Assembly (NCBI GenBank): GCA_002393555.1
Contig: DGSP01000083.1
Coordinates: 22,959-86,677 of the forward strand
DNA length: 63,719 bases
Reading direction: 5' to 3'
Origin: Prevotellaceae bacterium UBA4359
GTDB lineage: Bacteria > Bacteroidota > Bacteroidia > Bacteroidales > Bacteroidaceae
The notes under the pieces were generated by a model. That model saw nothing but the letters and a program-made list of their open reading frames with translations. It did no database searches and had not been told where the DNA came from. The position numbers were made by a program, and so were the translations under genes. Position 1 is the first letter of the stretch; every line of letters starts with the position of its first letter. Below, piece after piece: positions 27,239-34,856 of this stretch.

Positions 27239-28006
27239 ATGAAGAAACTATTACTCATGGCCGCTTTTGCACTCAGTTGCATCGGCGCATCGGCTCAGCA
27301 GACACTGACGCTGAGCACTTACAAAGGTACAGACATCAAGAAGTATGCCGGAAAGAAGATGAACGTGACGCTCAACCGCTACGTCTTCAAGGGTTGGAAC
27401 ACCATCTCCCTGCCCATCTCCATGAGCGAGGCCGAGGTAAACGCCACCTTCGGCAGCGACTGCAAGTTGGAGAAGTTGGTGGGCGTGGAGAACAATGGAA
27501 CAGGAGTGGTTCTGAACTTCCAGAACTGCAAGGCTGAAGGCATCAAGGCCAACACACCCTACATTCTGCACTATGCAGGCGAGAGTGGCAGCAAGAAGAT
27601 TCAGGCAGAGAACGCCGAAGTGCAGGAAGGCGAGTCTGCCATCACCTTCACCGCTGCTGGCACAGGCGAGACCGTGACGATGGCTGCCGCACAAATGCAG
27701 ACCGAGGCACAGGGGCTTTATGGCATCTTGGCCAAGGACAATGCCGAAGCCGCATTTGTCAATGTCGATAACACCACCAACGGCTTCTACGCCACCCGTT
27801 GCTACGTGAAACTTTCGGGCGGCAACTCCACCCTGCTCACCACCAACCATCTTGCCGAAGGCGAGGTGACAAGCATCAATGCCATCGCCAAGCAGGGCGA
27901 GCAGGTGGAAGTCTATAACCTCTCGGGCGTAAAAGTGGCCGACTCTGTACAAGGTCTGCAGAAGGGCATCTACGTGGTGAAAGGCAAAAAAGTGATGGTG
28001 AAATAG
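27239..28006 (+). CDS. secreted protein with Por-type C-terminal tail
   Basis: 255 residues with a signal peptide (1-19). The body is beta-rich with no motif I recognise beyond GWNTISLPISMSE, a phrase common in Prevotella surface proteins. The last about 30 residues (VYNLSGVKV, then GIYVVKGKKVMVK) resemble the type IX secretion or surface-sorting tail. Function unknown. It lies 45 bases after fbp and one base before the next gene. Confidence 0.75.
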   Translation: MKKLLLMAAFALSCIGASAQQTLTLSTYKGTDIKKYAGKKMNVTLNRYVFKGWNTISLPISMSEAEVNATFGSDCKLEKLVGVENNGTGVVLNFQNCKAEGIKANTPYILHYAGESGSKKIQAENAEVQEGESAITFTAAGTGETVTMAAAQMQTEAQGLYGILAKDNAEAAFVNVDNTTNGFYATRCYVKLSGGNSTLLTTNHLAEGEVTSINAIAKQGEQVEVYNLSGVKVADSVQGLQKGIYVVKGKKVMVK

Positions 28007-28007
28007 C

Positions 28008-28550
28008 ATGAAACCATTGTTCGTCATTTTTCTGTGCCTGTGTGCTTTCTGTGGCACACAGGCACAGAATCGTAAAGATTTCCGTTTCGAGGCCACACTG
28101 GGTCAACCCACTGAAGACGGATGTTTCGGCAGTGTCATCGTGAAGGGATTCATCGGCAACAATAAAGCCCCAGCCTTCGAGCAGGAACACGAACTGGTGG
28201 GGGTGACGGAGGCTGAACTCATCAAGGACATCCAGAGGGTGAACGACACAGAGGACATCAACTTCGACGGCATTCCCGACTTGCAGATTTTCCTCGGCTA
28301 CCTCACCAACGGGCGTGTGGAGGCTTCCTATGCGGCTTATGTGTGGAACGCCAAAGGCAAGTGTTTCGAAGAGGTGGAAGCATACAAAGACATCTTCAAC
28401 CCCGAGGTGGACCCCAAGACCAAGACCATCACCAGCACCACTCGCTACAGTTTCAACGATTTGCTGGTCCAGACCTATGCTTGGAAGAAGGGCAAACTGC
28501 GGCTCATCAAAGAGAAGCATGAAAACCCCTTTGAAGATGAAGAGGAATGA
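28008..28550 (+). CDS. small secreted protein with XAC2610-like segment
   Basis: 180 residues, signal peptide ending TQAQ (1-20). The motif INFDGIPDLQIFLG is the calcium-loop-like signature of XAC2610/FG-GAP-like secreted proteins. The C terminus is acidic. It follows the preceding gene with one intervening base, so the two are probably co-translated. Biological role unknown. Confidence 0.7.
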   Translation: MKPLFVIFLCLCAFCGTQAQNRKDFRFEATLGQPTEDGCFGSVIVKGFIGNNKAPAFEQEHELVGVTEAELIKDIQRVNDTEDINFDGIPDLQIFLGYLTNGRVEASYAAYVWNAKGKCFEEVEAYKDIFNPEVDPKTKTITSTTRYSFNDLLVQTYAWKKGKLRLIKEKHENPFEDEEE

Positions 28551-28558
28551 ACAAAGTC

Positions 28559-28597
28559 GAAAAGCACCACTTTTTTCAAAAAAAGTCGTGCTTTTTT
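28559..28597 (+). terminator. intrinsic terminator
   Basis: AAAAGCAC and GTGCTTTT arms plus an A/T-rich inner stem (ACTTTTTT with AAAAAAAGT) and a T7 run; ends the unit at 27239-28550 before the trp promoter. Confidence 0.75.
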
Positions 28598-28648
28598 TGA
28601 TACCGCTAACACTTTTTGCGGAATTTTTGTATTTTTCTTACATTTTTA

Positions 28649-28680
28649 TTTGGCAGTTTGCAGAGAAATATGTTACTTTG
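28649..28680 (+). promoter_or_regulatory. trp operon promoter
   Basis: TTTG (28649-28652), 20-base spacer, TTACTTTG (28673-28680; one change from TAnnTTTG). The start of transcription would be near 28685-28687, only a few bases before the leader-peptide ATG. Confidence 0.75.
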
Positions 28681-28688
28681 CACTCGAT

Positions 28689-28748
28689 ATGAGACAAAAC
28701 AGCAACACATATTGGTGGTGGCGTAACTTGGGATTCAAAAAATCGTAA
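28689..28748 (+). CDS. trpL: trp leader peptide
   Basis: A 19-codon ORF reading MRQNSNTYWWWRNLGFKKS, with three consecutive Trp codons (28713-28721). It sits between the trp promoter and a strong intrinsic terminator upstream of trpB, the arrangement of a ribosome-mediated attenuator. Charged tRNA-Trp lets the ribosome reach the stop codon; scarcity stalls it at the TGG run. Its ATG is within about 5 bases of the predicted transcript start, so it is probably read as a leaderless message. Confidence 0.85.
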   Translation: MRQNSNTYWWWRNLGFKKS

Positions 28749-28833
28749 GTCTAATGGTTGCGCCCCTATGCAAAGTTGCAAACATAAAGCATAGAAAAAA
28801 GAGCCTGTCGAACTTACGACAGGCTCTTTTTTT
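28743..28833 (+). promoter_or_regulatory. trp attenuator (antiterminator, pause hairpin, terminator)
   Basis: Terminator: GAGCCTGTCG (28801-28810) pairs perfectly with CGACAGGCTC (28817-28826), extended by A6/T6 and followed by T7. Antiterminator: TCGTAAGT (28743-28750), which includes the leader stop codon, is an exact complement of ACTTACGA (28812-28819), part of the terminator loop and 3' arm. An intervening hairpin (28754-28761 with 28778-28785, 7 of 8 pairs) would bring the two together. A ribosome stalled on the TGG run leaves 28743-28750 free; one at the stop codon masks it and allows termination. Confidence 0.75.
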
Positions 28834-28876
28834 GCCCCCTGTCCCCAAAGGGGGAGACCTTACGGAGGGAGGCAAA
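28831..28876. repeat. GC-rich palindromic element between attenuator and trpB
   Basis: TTTGCC...GGCAAA ends enclose GTCCCCAAAGGGGGAGACC and GGAGGGAGG; same family as the in-frame insertion in trpA. It lies directly after the attenuator T run, inside the trp leader RNA. Confidence 0.65.
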
Positions 28877-28957
28877 GAAAAAGTTCAGCCAAACAATGTG
28901 CTTCATCGCAAAATAAGACAAAAGACAAACGATAAAATCATAAAAACAACAATAAAC

Positions 28958-30160
28958 ATGACGACTTATCAAGTAGATGAGAACGGCTTCTACGGACAGT
29001 TCGGTGGAGCCTACATCCCAGAGATTCTCTACAAGACGGTGGAGGACCTGAAGAAAGCCTACCTCCCCATCCTGGAGAGCGAGGAGTTCAAACGCGAGTA
29101 CCACGCCCTGCTGAAGGACTATGTGGGTCGCCCTTCCCCACTCTACTATGCCAAGCGCATGAGCGAGAAGTACGGCTGCCAACTCTATCTGAAGCGCGAA
29201 GACCTCAACCACACGGGTGCCCACAAAATCAACAACGCGCTCGGTCAGATTCTCCTCGCCAAGAAGATGGGCAAGAAGCGCATCATCGCCGAAACTGGAG
29301 CCGGGCAGCACGGTGTGGCCACCGCCACCGCCTGTGCACTCATGGACATGCCTTGCACGGTGTATCAGGGTGCGCTCGACGTGCAGCGTCAACACGTCAA
29401 CGTGGAGCGCATGAAGATGTTGGGTGCAACCGTTGTGCCTGTGGAGAGCGGCAACAAGACCCTGAAAGATGCCACCAACGAAGCCATCCGCGACTGGTGC
29501 TGTCATCCTGCCGACACATTCTATATCATAGGCTCGACCGTCGGTCCGCATCCCTACCCAGACATGGTGGCACGGCTCCAGTCGGTCATCTCGGAGGAAA
29601 TCAAATGGCAACTTGAAGAGAAGATTGGCCGCGACTATCCCGACGTGCTGATGGCTTGTGTGGGTGGAGGCTCCAACGCCGCCGGCACCATCTATCACTA
29701 CATCGACGATGAGCGCGTGAAGATTATCCTCGGCGAGGCTGGTGGCCTGGGCATCGACAGCGGCCAGACGGCAGCCAGCATGCAGGTGGGCACCATCGGC
29801 ATCTTGCACGGAAGCCGCATCAAGTTGATGCAGACGGAGGATGGCCAAATCATCGAGCCTTACTCCATCTCGGCCGGACTCGACTATCCCGGCACAGGCC
29901 CCATCCACTGCAACCTCTACGAGACAGGCCGCGCACAGGTGCTCCCTGCCAACGACGACGAGGCACTTCGTGCCGCCTTCGAACTGACACGCATGGAGGG
30001 CATCATCCCCGCCCTCGAGAGTGCTCATGCTTTGGCTTTGCTACCCAAGGTGAAGGACCAGTTCACCAAAGACACCGTTGTGGTGCTCACCGTGAGCGGC
30101 AGAGGTGACAAGGACTTAGACACATATCTGAAACATCAAAATGAGGTGAAAGATTTCTAA
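28958..30160 (+). CDS. trpB: tryptophan synthase beta chain
   Basis: It joins indole and serine in the alpha2beta2 complex with TrpA. 400 residues; the PLP lysine lies in HTGAHKINNALGQ, the phosphate-binding loop is GGGSNAAG, and GFYGQFGGAYIPE marks the N terminus. The ATG at 28958 is chosen because upstream in-frame codons run back through the attenuator. First structural gene of trpBEGDCFA, the order usual in Bacteroidetes. Confidence 0.97.
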   Translation: MTTYQVDENGFYGQFGGAYIPEILYKTVEDLKKAYLPILESEEFKREYHALLKDYVGRPSPLYYAKRMSEKYGCQLYLKREDLNHTGAHKINNALGQILLAKKMGKKRIIAETGAGQHGVATATACALMDMPCTVYQGALDVQRQHVNVERMKMLGATVVPVESGNKTLKDATNEAIRDWCCHPADTFYIIGSTVGPHPYPDMVARLQSVISEEIKWQLEEKIGRDYPDVLMACVGGGSNAAGTIYHYIDDERVKIILGEAGGLGIDSGQTAASMQVGTIGILHGSRIKLMQTEDGQIIEPYSISAGLDYPGTGPIHCNLYETGRAQVLPANDDEALRAAFELTRMEGIIPALESAHALALLPKVKDQFTKDTVVVLTVSGRGDKDLDTYLKHQNEVKDF

Positions 30161-30181
30161 ACAGGAACAGACAGAAATGGA

Positions 30182-30250
30182 GCGTACCCCTCGGGTACGG
30201 CATGGTGTACCCCTCGACTACGGCACACCGTACCCCTCGGGTACGATTCC
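30182..30250. repeat. triple GTACCCCTCG palindromic element
   Basis: Three tandem units of about 22-24 bases; units 1 and 3 contain the palindrome GTACCC-CTC-GGGTAC and unit 2 has CTCGACTAC. It sits between trpB and trpE within the operon transcript. Related units occur at 49710-49775. Confidence 0.75.
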
Positions 30251-30323
30251 AGACACTCCCCATAGCCACACACAAACAAACGACACAAAACAAGTATCAC
30301 ACAACCCAACACACACAAACAAC

Positions 30324-31790
30324 ATGAAATACAACTATCACACCGCCTCCAAGAAGATTTTGGGCGACCTTAACACACCAGTGAGCGTCTATCTGCGAGT
30401 GCGCGATGCTTATCCGCAAAGCGCGCTGATGGAATGCTCCGACTATCACGACAGCAAAAACTCCCGTTCTTTCATCTGCCTCCACCCCATCGGCAGCGTG
30501 TCGGTGGCTCACGGTGTGGGCGTGATGCAATTCCCCAATGGCGAGGAGCAGAGATGCCCCATCAGCAATGGCGATGACACCGCACGGCTCATCAACCAGT
30601 TCCTCCAGAGTTTCCACATCGAGGGAGCCGACAAGGCTGACTGCGGACTCTATGGCTACACCACCTTCAACTCCGTACGCTACTTCGAGCACATCGACGT
30701 GAAGGACGAGACGCAGACCGAAAACGATGCGCCCGACCTGCTCTACATCCTCTACAAGGACTACATCATCTTCGACCATTTCAAAAACGAGGTGACCCTT
30801 ATCGAACTCTTGCAAGAGGGCGAAGAGGACGACCTCGACCAACTGGAACACGATGTGAACAGCCGCCCCTATCAGCAATACGGTTTCCGCCCCGTGGGCG
30901 ACTGCACCTCCACGCTGACCGACGACGAACACCGCGAGAACATCCGCCGAGGCATCCAGCATTGTCTTCGTGGCGACGTGTTCCAAATCGTGCTTTCACG
31001 CCGCTTCAAGCAGCAATTCGAGGGCGATGACTTCAAACTCTATCGTGCCCTCCGCAGCATCAACCCTTCCCCCTATCTCTTCTACCTCGACTTCGGCGGT
31101 TTCCGCATCTTTGGCTCCTCACCCGAAACCCACTGCCGCATCGAGCCAGCGTCCAGCGGTTCACTCGCCGACTCCGCTCCCCTTGCGTCCAGCGGTTTAC
31201 CCGCTGGAGCCCCCACCCTCCGTGCCTACATCGACCCCATTGCCGGCACCACCAAGCGCACCGGCAACCCCGAGCAGGACCGCCAGAATGCCCTCTATCT
31301 GAAGAACGACCCCAAGGAGAATGCCGAACACGTCATGCTGGTTGACCTGGCCCGCAACGACCTCTCCCGCAACTGCCACGACGTGAAGGTAGATTTCTAC
31401 AAAGACATGCAGTTCTACAGCCACGTCATCCACCTCGTCTCTCGCGTGAGCGGCACACTCGATGAGGGAGCCGACCCCATCAAGACCTTCATCGACACCT
31501 TCCCGGCAGGCACCCTCTCTGGCGCACCCAAAGTTCGTGCCATGCAACTCATCTCCGCATACGAGCCTCACAACCGTGGTGCCTACGGAGGCTGTGTAGG
31601 CTGCATCGGTTTCGACGGCAGCCTCAACCAAGCCATCACCATCCGCACCTTCGTCTCGCGCAACAGCGAACTGTGGTTCCAAGCCGGTGGCGGCATCGTG
31701 GCGAAGAGCGATGTGGAGTATGAACTGCAAGAAGTGAACAACAAACTCGGTGCTTTAAGAAAAGCGATTGAAATAGCAGAAAAGTTATGA
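30324..31790 (+). CDS. trpE: anthranilate synthase component I
   Basis: It converts chorismate to anthranilate with TrpG supplying ammonia. 488 residues: an N-terminal regulatory half with ALMECSDYHD at the position of the Trp-binding LLES motif, and a chorismate-binding C-terminal half with GTLSGAPKVRAMQLI and QAGGGIVAKSD. Between HCRIE and AYIDPIAGTTKR there is an extra low-complexity segment of about 24 residues (about 275-298), encoded by the palindromic repeat at 31149-31210. The start at 30324 avoids the repeats upstream. trpG overlaps by 4 bases. Confidence 0.95.
   Translation: MKYNYHTASKKILGDLNTPVSVYLRVRDAYPQSALMECSDYHDSKNSRSFICLHPIGSVSVAHGVGVMQFPNGEEQRCPISNGDDTARLINQFLQSFHIEGADKADCGLYGYTTFNSVRYFEHIDVKDETQTENDAPDLLYILYKDYIIFDHFKNEVTLIELLQEGEEDDLDQLEHDVNSRPYQQYGFRPVGDCTSTLTDDEHRENIRRGIQHCLRGDVFQIVLSRRFKQQFEGDDFKLYRALRSINPSPYLFYLDFGGFRIFGSSPETHCRIEPASSGSLADSAPLASSGLPAGAPTLRAYIDPIAGTTKRTGNPEQDRQNALYLKNDPKENAEHVMLVDLARNDLSRNCHDVKVDFYKDMQFYSHVIHLVSRVSGTLDEGADPIKTFIDTFPAGTLSGAPKVRAMQLISAYEPHNRGAYGGCVGCIGFDGSLNQAITIRTFVSRNSELWFQAGGGIVAKSDVEYELQEVNNKLGALRKAIEIAEKL
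31149..31210. repeat. palindromic repeat inside trpE
   Basis: Two related copies of GCGTCCAGCGGTTYAC; the second completes the hairpin TCCAGCGG-TTTAC-CCGCTGGA (31188-31208). The reading frame stays open through it. Confidence 0.75.
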
Positions 31791-32350
31791 AAGTAGCAAT
31801 TATAGACAACTACGACTCGTTCACCTACAATCTGAGTCATCTCGTCAAAGAATTGGGAGCCGACGTGACGGTCTTCCGCAATGACCAGTTCCAGATGGAG
31901 CAACTCGAAGTCTTCGACAAAATCATCCTCTCCCCTGGCCCGGGCATTCCCAGCGAGGCAGGGCTTCTGCTCGATGTCATCAAGGCATACGCTGGCAAGA
32001 AACCCATCCTCGGTGTGTGCCTCGGTCATCAGGCCATCGGCGAGAGTTTCGGCGGCACACTGACCAATCTGAGCGAAGTATATCACGGTGTAGCAACTCC
32101 TGCCACCATCACCACGGACGACTATCTCTTCGAAGATTTGCCCCAACGCATCGAGGTGGGACGCTACCACTCGTGGGTGGTTGCGGAAAGCGGTTTGCCT
32201 GCTTGTCTCGAAGTGACGAGCGTGAGCGACGAAGGCTACATCATGTCGCTCCGCCACAAGGAGTTCGACATCCGTGGCATCCAGTACCACCCAGAGAGTG
32301 TACTGACAAAAGACGGAAAAACAATCATCAACAATTGGTTAAAACACTAA
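31787..32350 (+). CDS. trpG: anthranilate synthase component II (glutamine amidotransferase)
   Basis: 187-residue class I amidotransferase that hydrolyses glutamine and passes ammonia to TrpE. The catalytic Cys is in GVCLGHQAIG, and the His/Glu pair in IQYHPESV near the C terminus. SPGPGIPSEAG forms the oxyanion region. ATGA overlap with trpE indicates translational coupling. Confidence 0.96.
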   Translation: MKVAIIDNYDSFTYNLSHLVKELGADVTVFRNDQFQMEQLEVFDKIILSPGPGIPSEAGLLLDVIKAYAGKKPILGVCLGHQAIGESFGGTLTNLSEVYHGVATPATITTDDYLFEDLPQRIEVGRYHSWVVAESGLPACLEVTSVSDEGYIMSLRHKEFDIRGIQYHPESVLTKDGKTIINNWLKH

Positions 32351-32355
32351 ACACA

Positions 32356-33351
32356 ATGAAACAATATCTCTTGAAACTCATCGATGGTAACACCCTCACA
32401 CAGGAGGAAACCCATCAAATCATGCTCAACATCGTGAAAGAGCAATACAACGTGCAGCAGATTGCCGCACTGCTCATGGCCATGCAGACACGCGGCGTGA
32501 CCGTAGATGAACTCCTCGGCTTCCGCCAGGGACTGCTCGAAACGGGCAAGTATCTGGATTTCTCGGAGTACAACACCCTCGACATCGTGGGCACAGGCGG
32601 CGATGGCAAGAACACGTTCAACATCTCCACCTGCTCGGCCTTCGTCATCGCTGGAGCAGGCTACAAAGTGACCAAACACGGCAATGGTGGTTCTTCCTCT
32701 GTCAGCGGTGCCAGCAATGTGCTTCAAGGCCACGGCGTGAAGTTCACCGACGACATCGACCACCTGAAACGCTCTTTGGAAGAGACGGGCATCTGCTACT
32801 TCCACGCTCCCCTCTTCGCCTACGGCATGAAGTTCGTCGGCCCCACTCGCAAGGCCCTCACCATCCCTACTTGCTTCAATCTGCTCGGTCCCCTCGTCAA
32901 TCCTTGCCACCCCAAGAACTCGCTGCACGGTGCCGCCAACCAGTCGCAACTGCGCCTCTACACCAATCTGCACCAGCGCATCGGCGACAACTTCGGTGTC
33001 ATCACCTCCTACGACGGCTACGACGAGATTTCGCTGACCAGTGGCTTCAAGATTTGCACCAACAACTTCGAGAAGGTGCTTACGCCCGTCGATTTGGGTT
33101 TGAAATACATCGAACAAAGCGACATCTATGGTGGCGAGACTCCCGAAGATGCCATGAAAATCTTCGATGCCGTGCTGGAAGGCACCTCGACCGAAGCCCA
33201 GAAGAATGTGGTCATCGCCAATGCCGCCTGTGGCATCAGCATCATGGACCGCAACATGTCGATGGCCGACTCTGTGGCCATGGCTCGCGAATCGCTCGAC
33301 AGCGGCAAAGCCCTCCAAGTGTTCAAGAAGTTTGTAGAAGTCAACTCCTAA
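32356..33351 (+). CDS. trpD: anthranilate phosphoribosyltransferase
   Basis: It transfers phosphoribose from PRPP to anthranilate. 331 residues with the PRPP loop GTGGDGKNTFNIST and KHGNGGSSSVSGASNVL. Start at 32356, 5 bases after the trpG stop; the longer upstream frame overlaps trpG and is not used. Ordinary length. Confidence 0.96.
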   Translation: MKQYLLKLIDGNTLTQEETHQIMLNIVKEQYNVQQIAALLMAMQTRGVTVDELLGFRQGLLETGKYLDFSEYNTLDIVGTGGDGKNTFNISTCSAFVIAGAGYKVTKHGNGGSSSVSGASNVLQGHGVKFTDDIDHLKRSLEETGICYFHAPLFAYGMKFVGPTRKALTIPTCFNLLGPLVNPCHPKNSLHGAANQSQLRLYTNLHQRIGDNFGVITSYDGYDEISLTSGFKICTNNFEKVLTPVDLGLKYIEQSDIYGGETPEDAMKIFDAVLEGTSTEAQKNVVIANAACGISIMDRNMSMADSVAMARESLDSGKALQVFKKFVEVNS

Positions 33352-33366
33352 CTCCCCATTCACCCC

Positions 33367-34182
33367 ATGGACATTCTCGAAGAAATCGTAGCCCACAAGC
33401 GCATCGAACTGGCCAAACAGAAGGAGATTGTGGCTCCAGTTACACTATACAGCAATGTGGAGAGCCTGCTGTCAGACGGTTCGCTGCCTCATCGCTCCAT
33501 GCGCGACAGCCTTGCCGGCAGCGCATCAGGCATCATTGCGGAGTTCAAACGCAAAAGCCCCTCAAAAGGTTGGATGAAGGAAGAAGGGAAACCCGATGTG
33601 ATTCCAGCCTCCTACTGTCAGAACGGTGCCAGCGCCATCTCCATTCTCACCGACGAGAAATACTTCGGCGGCACCCTGCGCTTCATCCGCATCGCCCGAC
33701 CGACGGTCACCTGCCCCATCTTGCGCAAAGACTTCATCGTGGATGAATATCAACTCTATCAAGCCAAAGCCGCCGGCGCCGATGCCGTGCTGCTCATCGC
33801 TGCCGACCTGACGAAGGAAGAGTGCAAGACCCTCGCCAAGAAAGCCCACGAACTACAACTGGAGACCCTGCTCGAAGTGCATACGGAGCCAGAACTGGAA
33901 TATGTGGGCGAGTGCATCGACATGGTGGGTGTGAACAACCGCAACCTCGGCACCTTCCACACCGACGTGGCCAACTCCTACCGCCTCGCCTCACTCCTTC
34001 CCAAGGACTACCTCCTCGTGAGCGAAAGCGGCATCAGCAACCCACAAACCGTGCGCGAACTCCGTCAGGCAGGCTTCCGTGGCTTCCTCATCGGCGAAAC
34101 CTTCATGAAGACCCCTGACCCAGGAAAAGCCCTCCATGACTTCATCGCCCAAGTCACCCAACACTCTCAAACTACCCATTAA
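33367..34182 (+). CDS. trpC: indole-3-glycerol-phosphate synthase
   Basis: It closes the indole ring from CdRP. 271 residues, beta/alpha barrel; EFKRKSPSKGWM (Glu and Lys of the active site), LRKDFIVDEYQLYQAKAAGADAVLLI, and VNNRNL and SESGIS late in the barrel. Separate from trpF, not fused as in E. coli. The last about 10 residues look like simple-sequence extension. Confidence 0.96.
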   Translation: MDILEEIVAHKRIELAKQKEIVAPVTLYSNVESLLSDGSLPHRSMRDSLAGSASGIIAEFKRKSPSKGWMKEEGKPDVIPASYCQNGASAISILTDEKYFGGTLRFIRIARPTVTCPILRKDFIVDEYQLYQAKAAGADAVLLIAADLTKEECKTLAKKAHELQLETLLEVHTEPELEYVGECIDMVGVNNRNLGTFHTDVANSYRLASLLPKDYLLVSESGISNPQTVRELRQAGFRGFLIGETFMKTPDPGKALHDFIAQVTQHSQTTH

Positions 34183-34195
34183 CCCCAGAAGACCC

Positions 34196-34843
34196 ATGAT
34201 TATCAAAGTCTGCGGCATGCGCGACCCCGAAAACATCCGACAAGTGGATGCAATCGAAGGAGTCGATTGGATGGGATTCATCTTCTTTCCACGCTCGCCA
34301 CGTCATGTGAGTGAAGTACTCACCTATCTGCCACAACACTGCAAGCGAGTCGGTGTGTTCGTCAATGCCCCCGTAGAGGACATCGCAAGTCGTGTGCATA
34401 CATTCGGTTTTCAACTCGTGCAACTGCATGGGCATGAGACACCCGAATTCATCCTTTCCCTTCGAACAGCCATCAGCAACGAGGTGAAAATCATCAAGAT
34501 GATTCAGATTGCCTCACTGGAGGACCTCCAAAAGACGCAGCAATATGAAGGGTTGGCAGATTACTTCCTCTTCGAAACCAAGTGCCAAGGTTACGGAGGT
34601 AGCGGCAAGCAATTTGATTGGGACATCCTGCAACATTACACAGGCACCACACCTTTCCTCATCACAGGTGGCATAGGACCCGGCGATGCCGAACGCATCA
34701 AAACACTCAACGCTCAACGCTCAACTCCCAACTTCATCGGCATCGACCTCAATTCGGGCTTCGAGACAGCCCCTGCCCTCAAAGATGTTGAACGTATCAA
34801 AGACTTCCTCCTGACTCTCAACCCTAAACCCTCACAACTCTAA
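34196..34843 (+). CDS. trpF: phosphoribosylanthranilate isomerase
   Basis: Amadori isomerisation between TrpD and TrpC. 215 residues beginning MIIKVCGMRDPENI (active-site Cys) with IGIDLNSGFE near the end. The start at 34196 fits the conserved N terminus. A short stretch, LNAQRST, encoded by an AACGCTC simple repeat (34707-34728), appears to lengthen a loop before IGIDLNSG. Confidence 0.95.
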   Translation: MIIKVCGMRDPENIRQVDAIEGVDWMGFIFFPRSPRHVSEVLTYLPQHCKRVGVFVNAPVEDIASRVHTFGFQLVQLHGHETPEFILSLRTAISNEVKIIKMIQIASLEDLQKTQQYEGLADYFLFETKCQGYGGSGKQFDWDILQHYTGTTPFLITGGIGPGDAERIKTLNAQRSTPNFIGIDLNSGFETAPALKDVERIKDFLLTLNPKPSQL

Positions 34844-34856
34844 ACTCTTAAAAACA

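Noticed and set aside
28798..28833. Simple terminator of the gene ending at 28550
   Set aside because: That gene has its own terminator at 28559-28597, and this hairpin lies downstream of the trp promoter and leader peptide, so attenuation fits better.
30182..30250. CRISPR-like array
   Set aside because: Only three units, no variable spacers of constant length, no cas genes; the same is true for the other triple elements.
30177..30323. N-terminal extension of trpE through the palindromic repeats
   Set aside because: The conserved protein begins at 30324; the extension encodes only repeat-derived residues.
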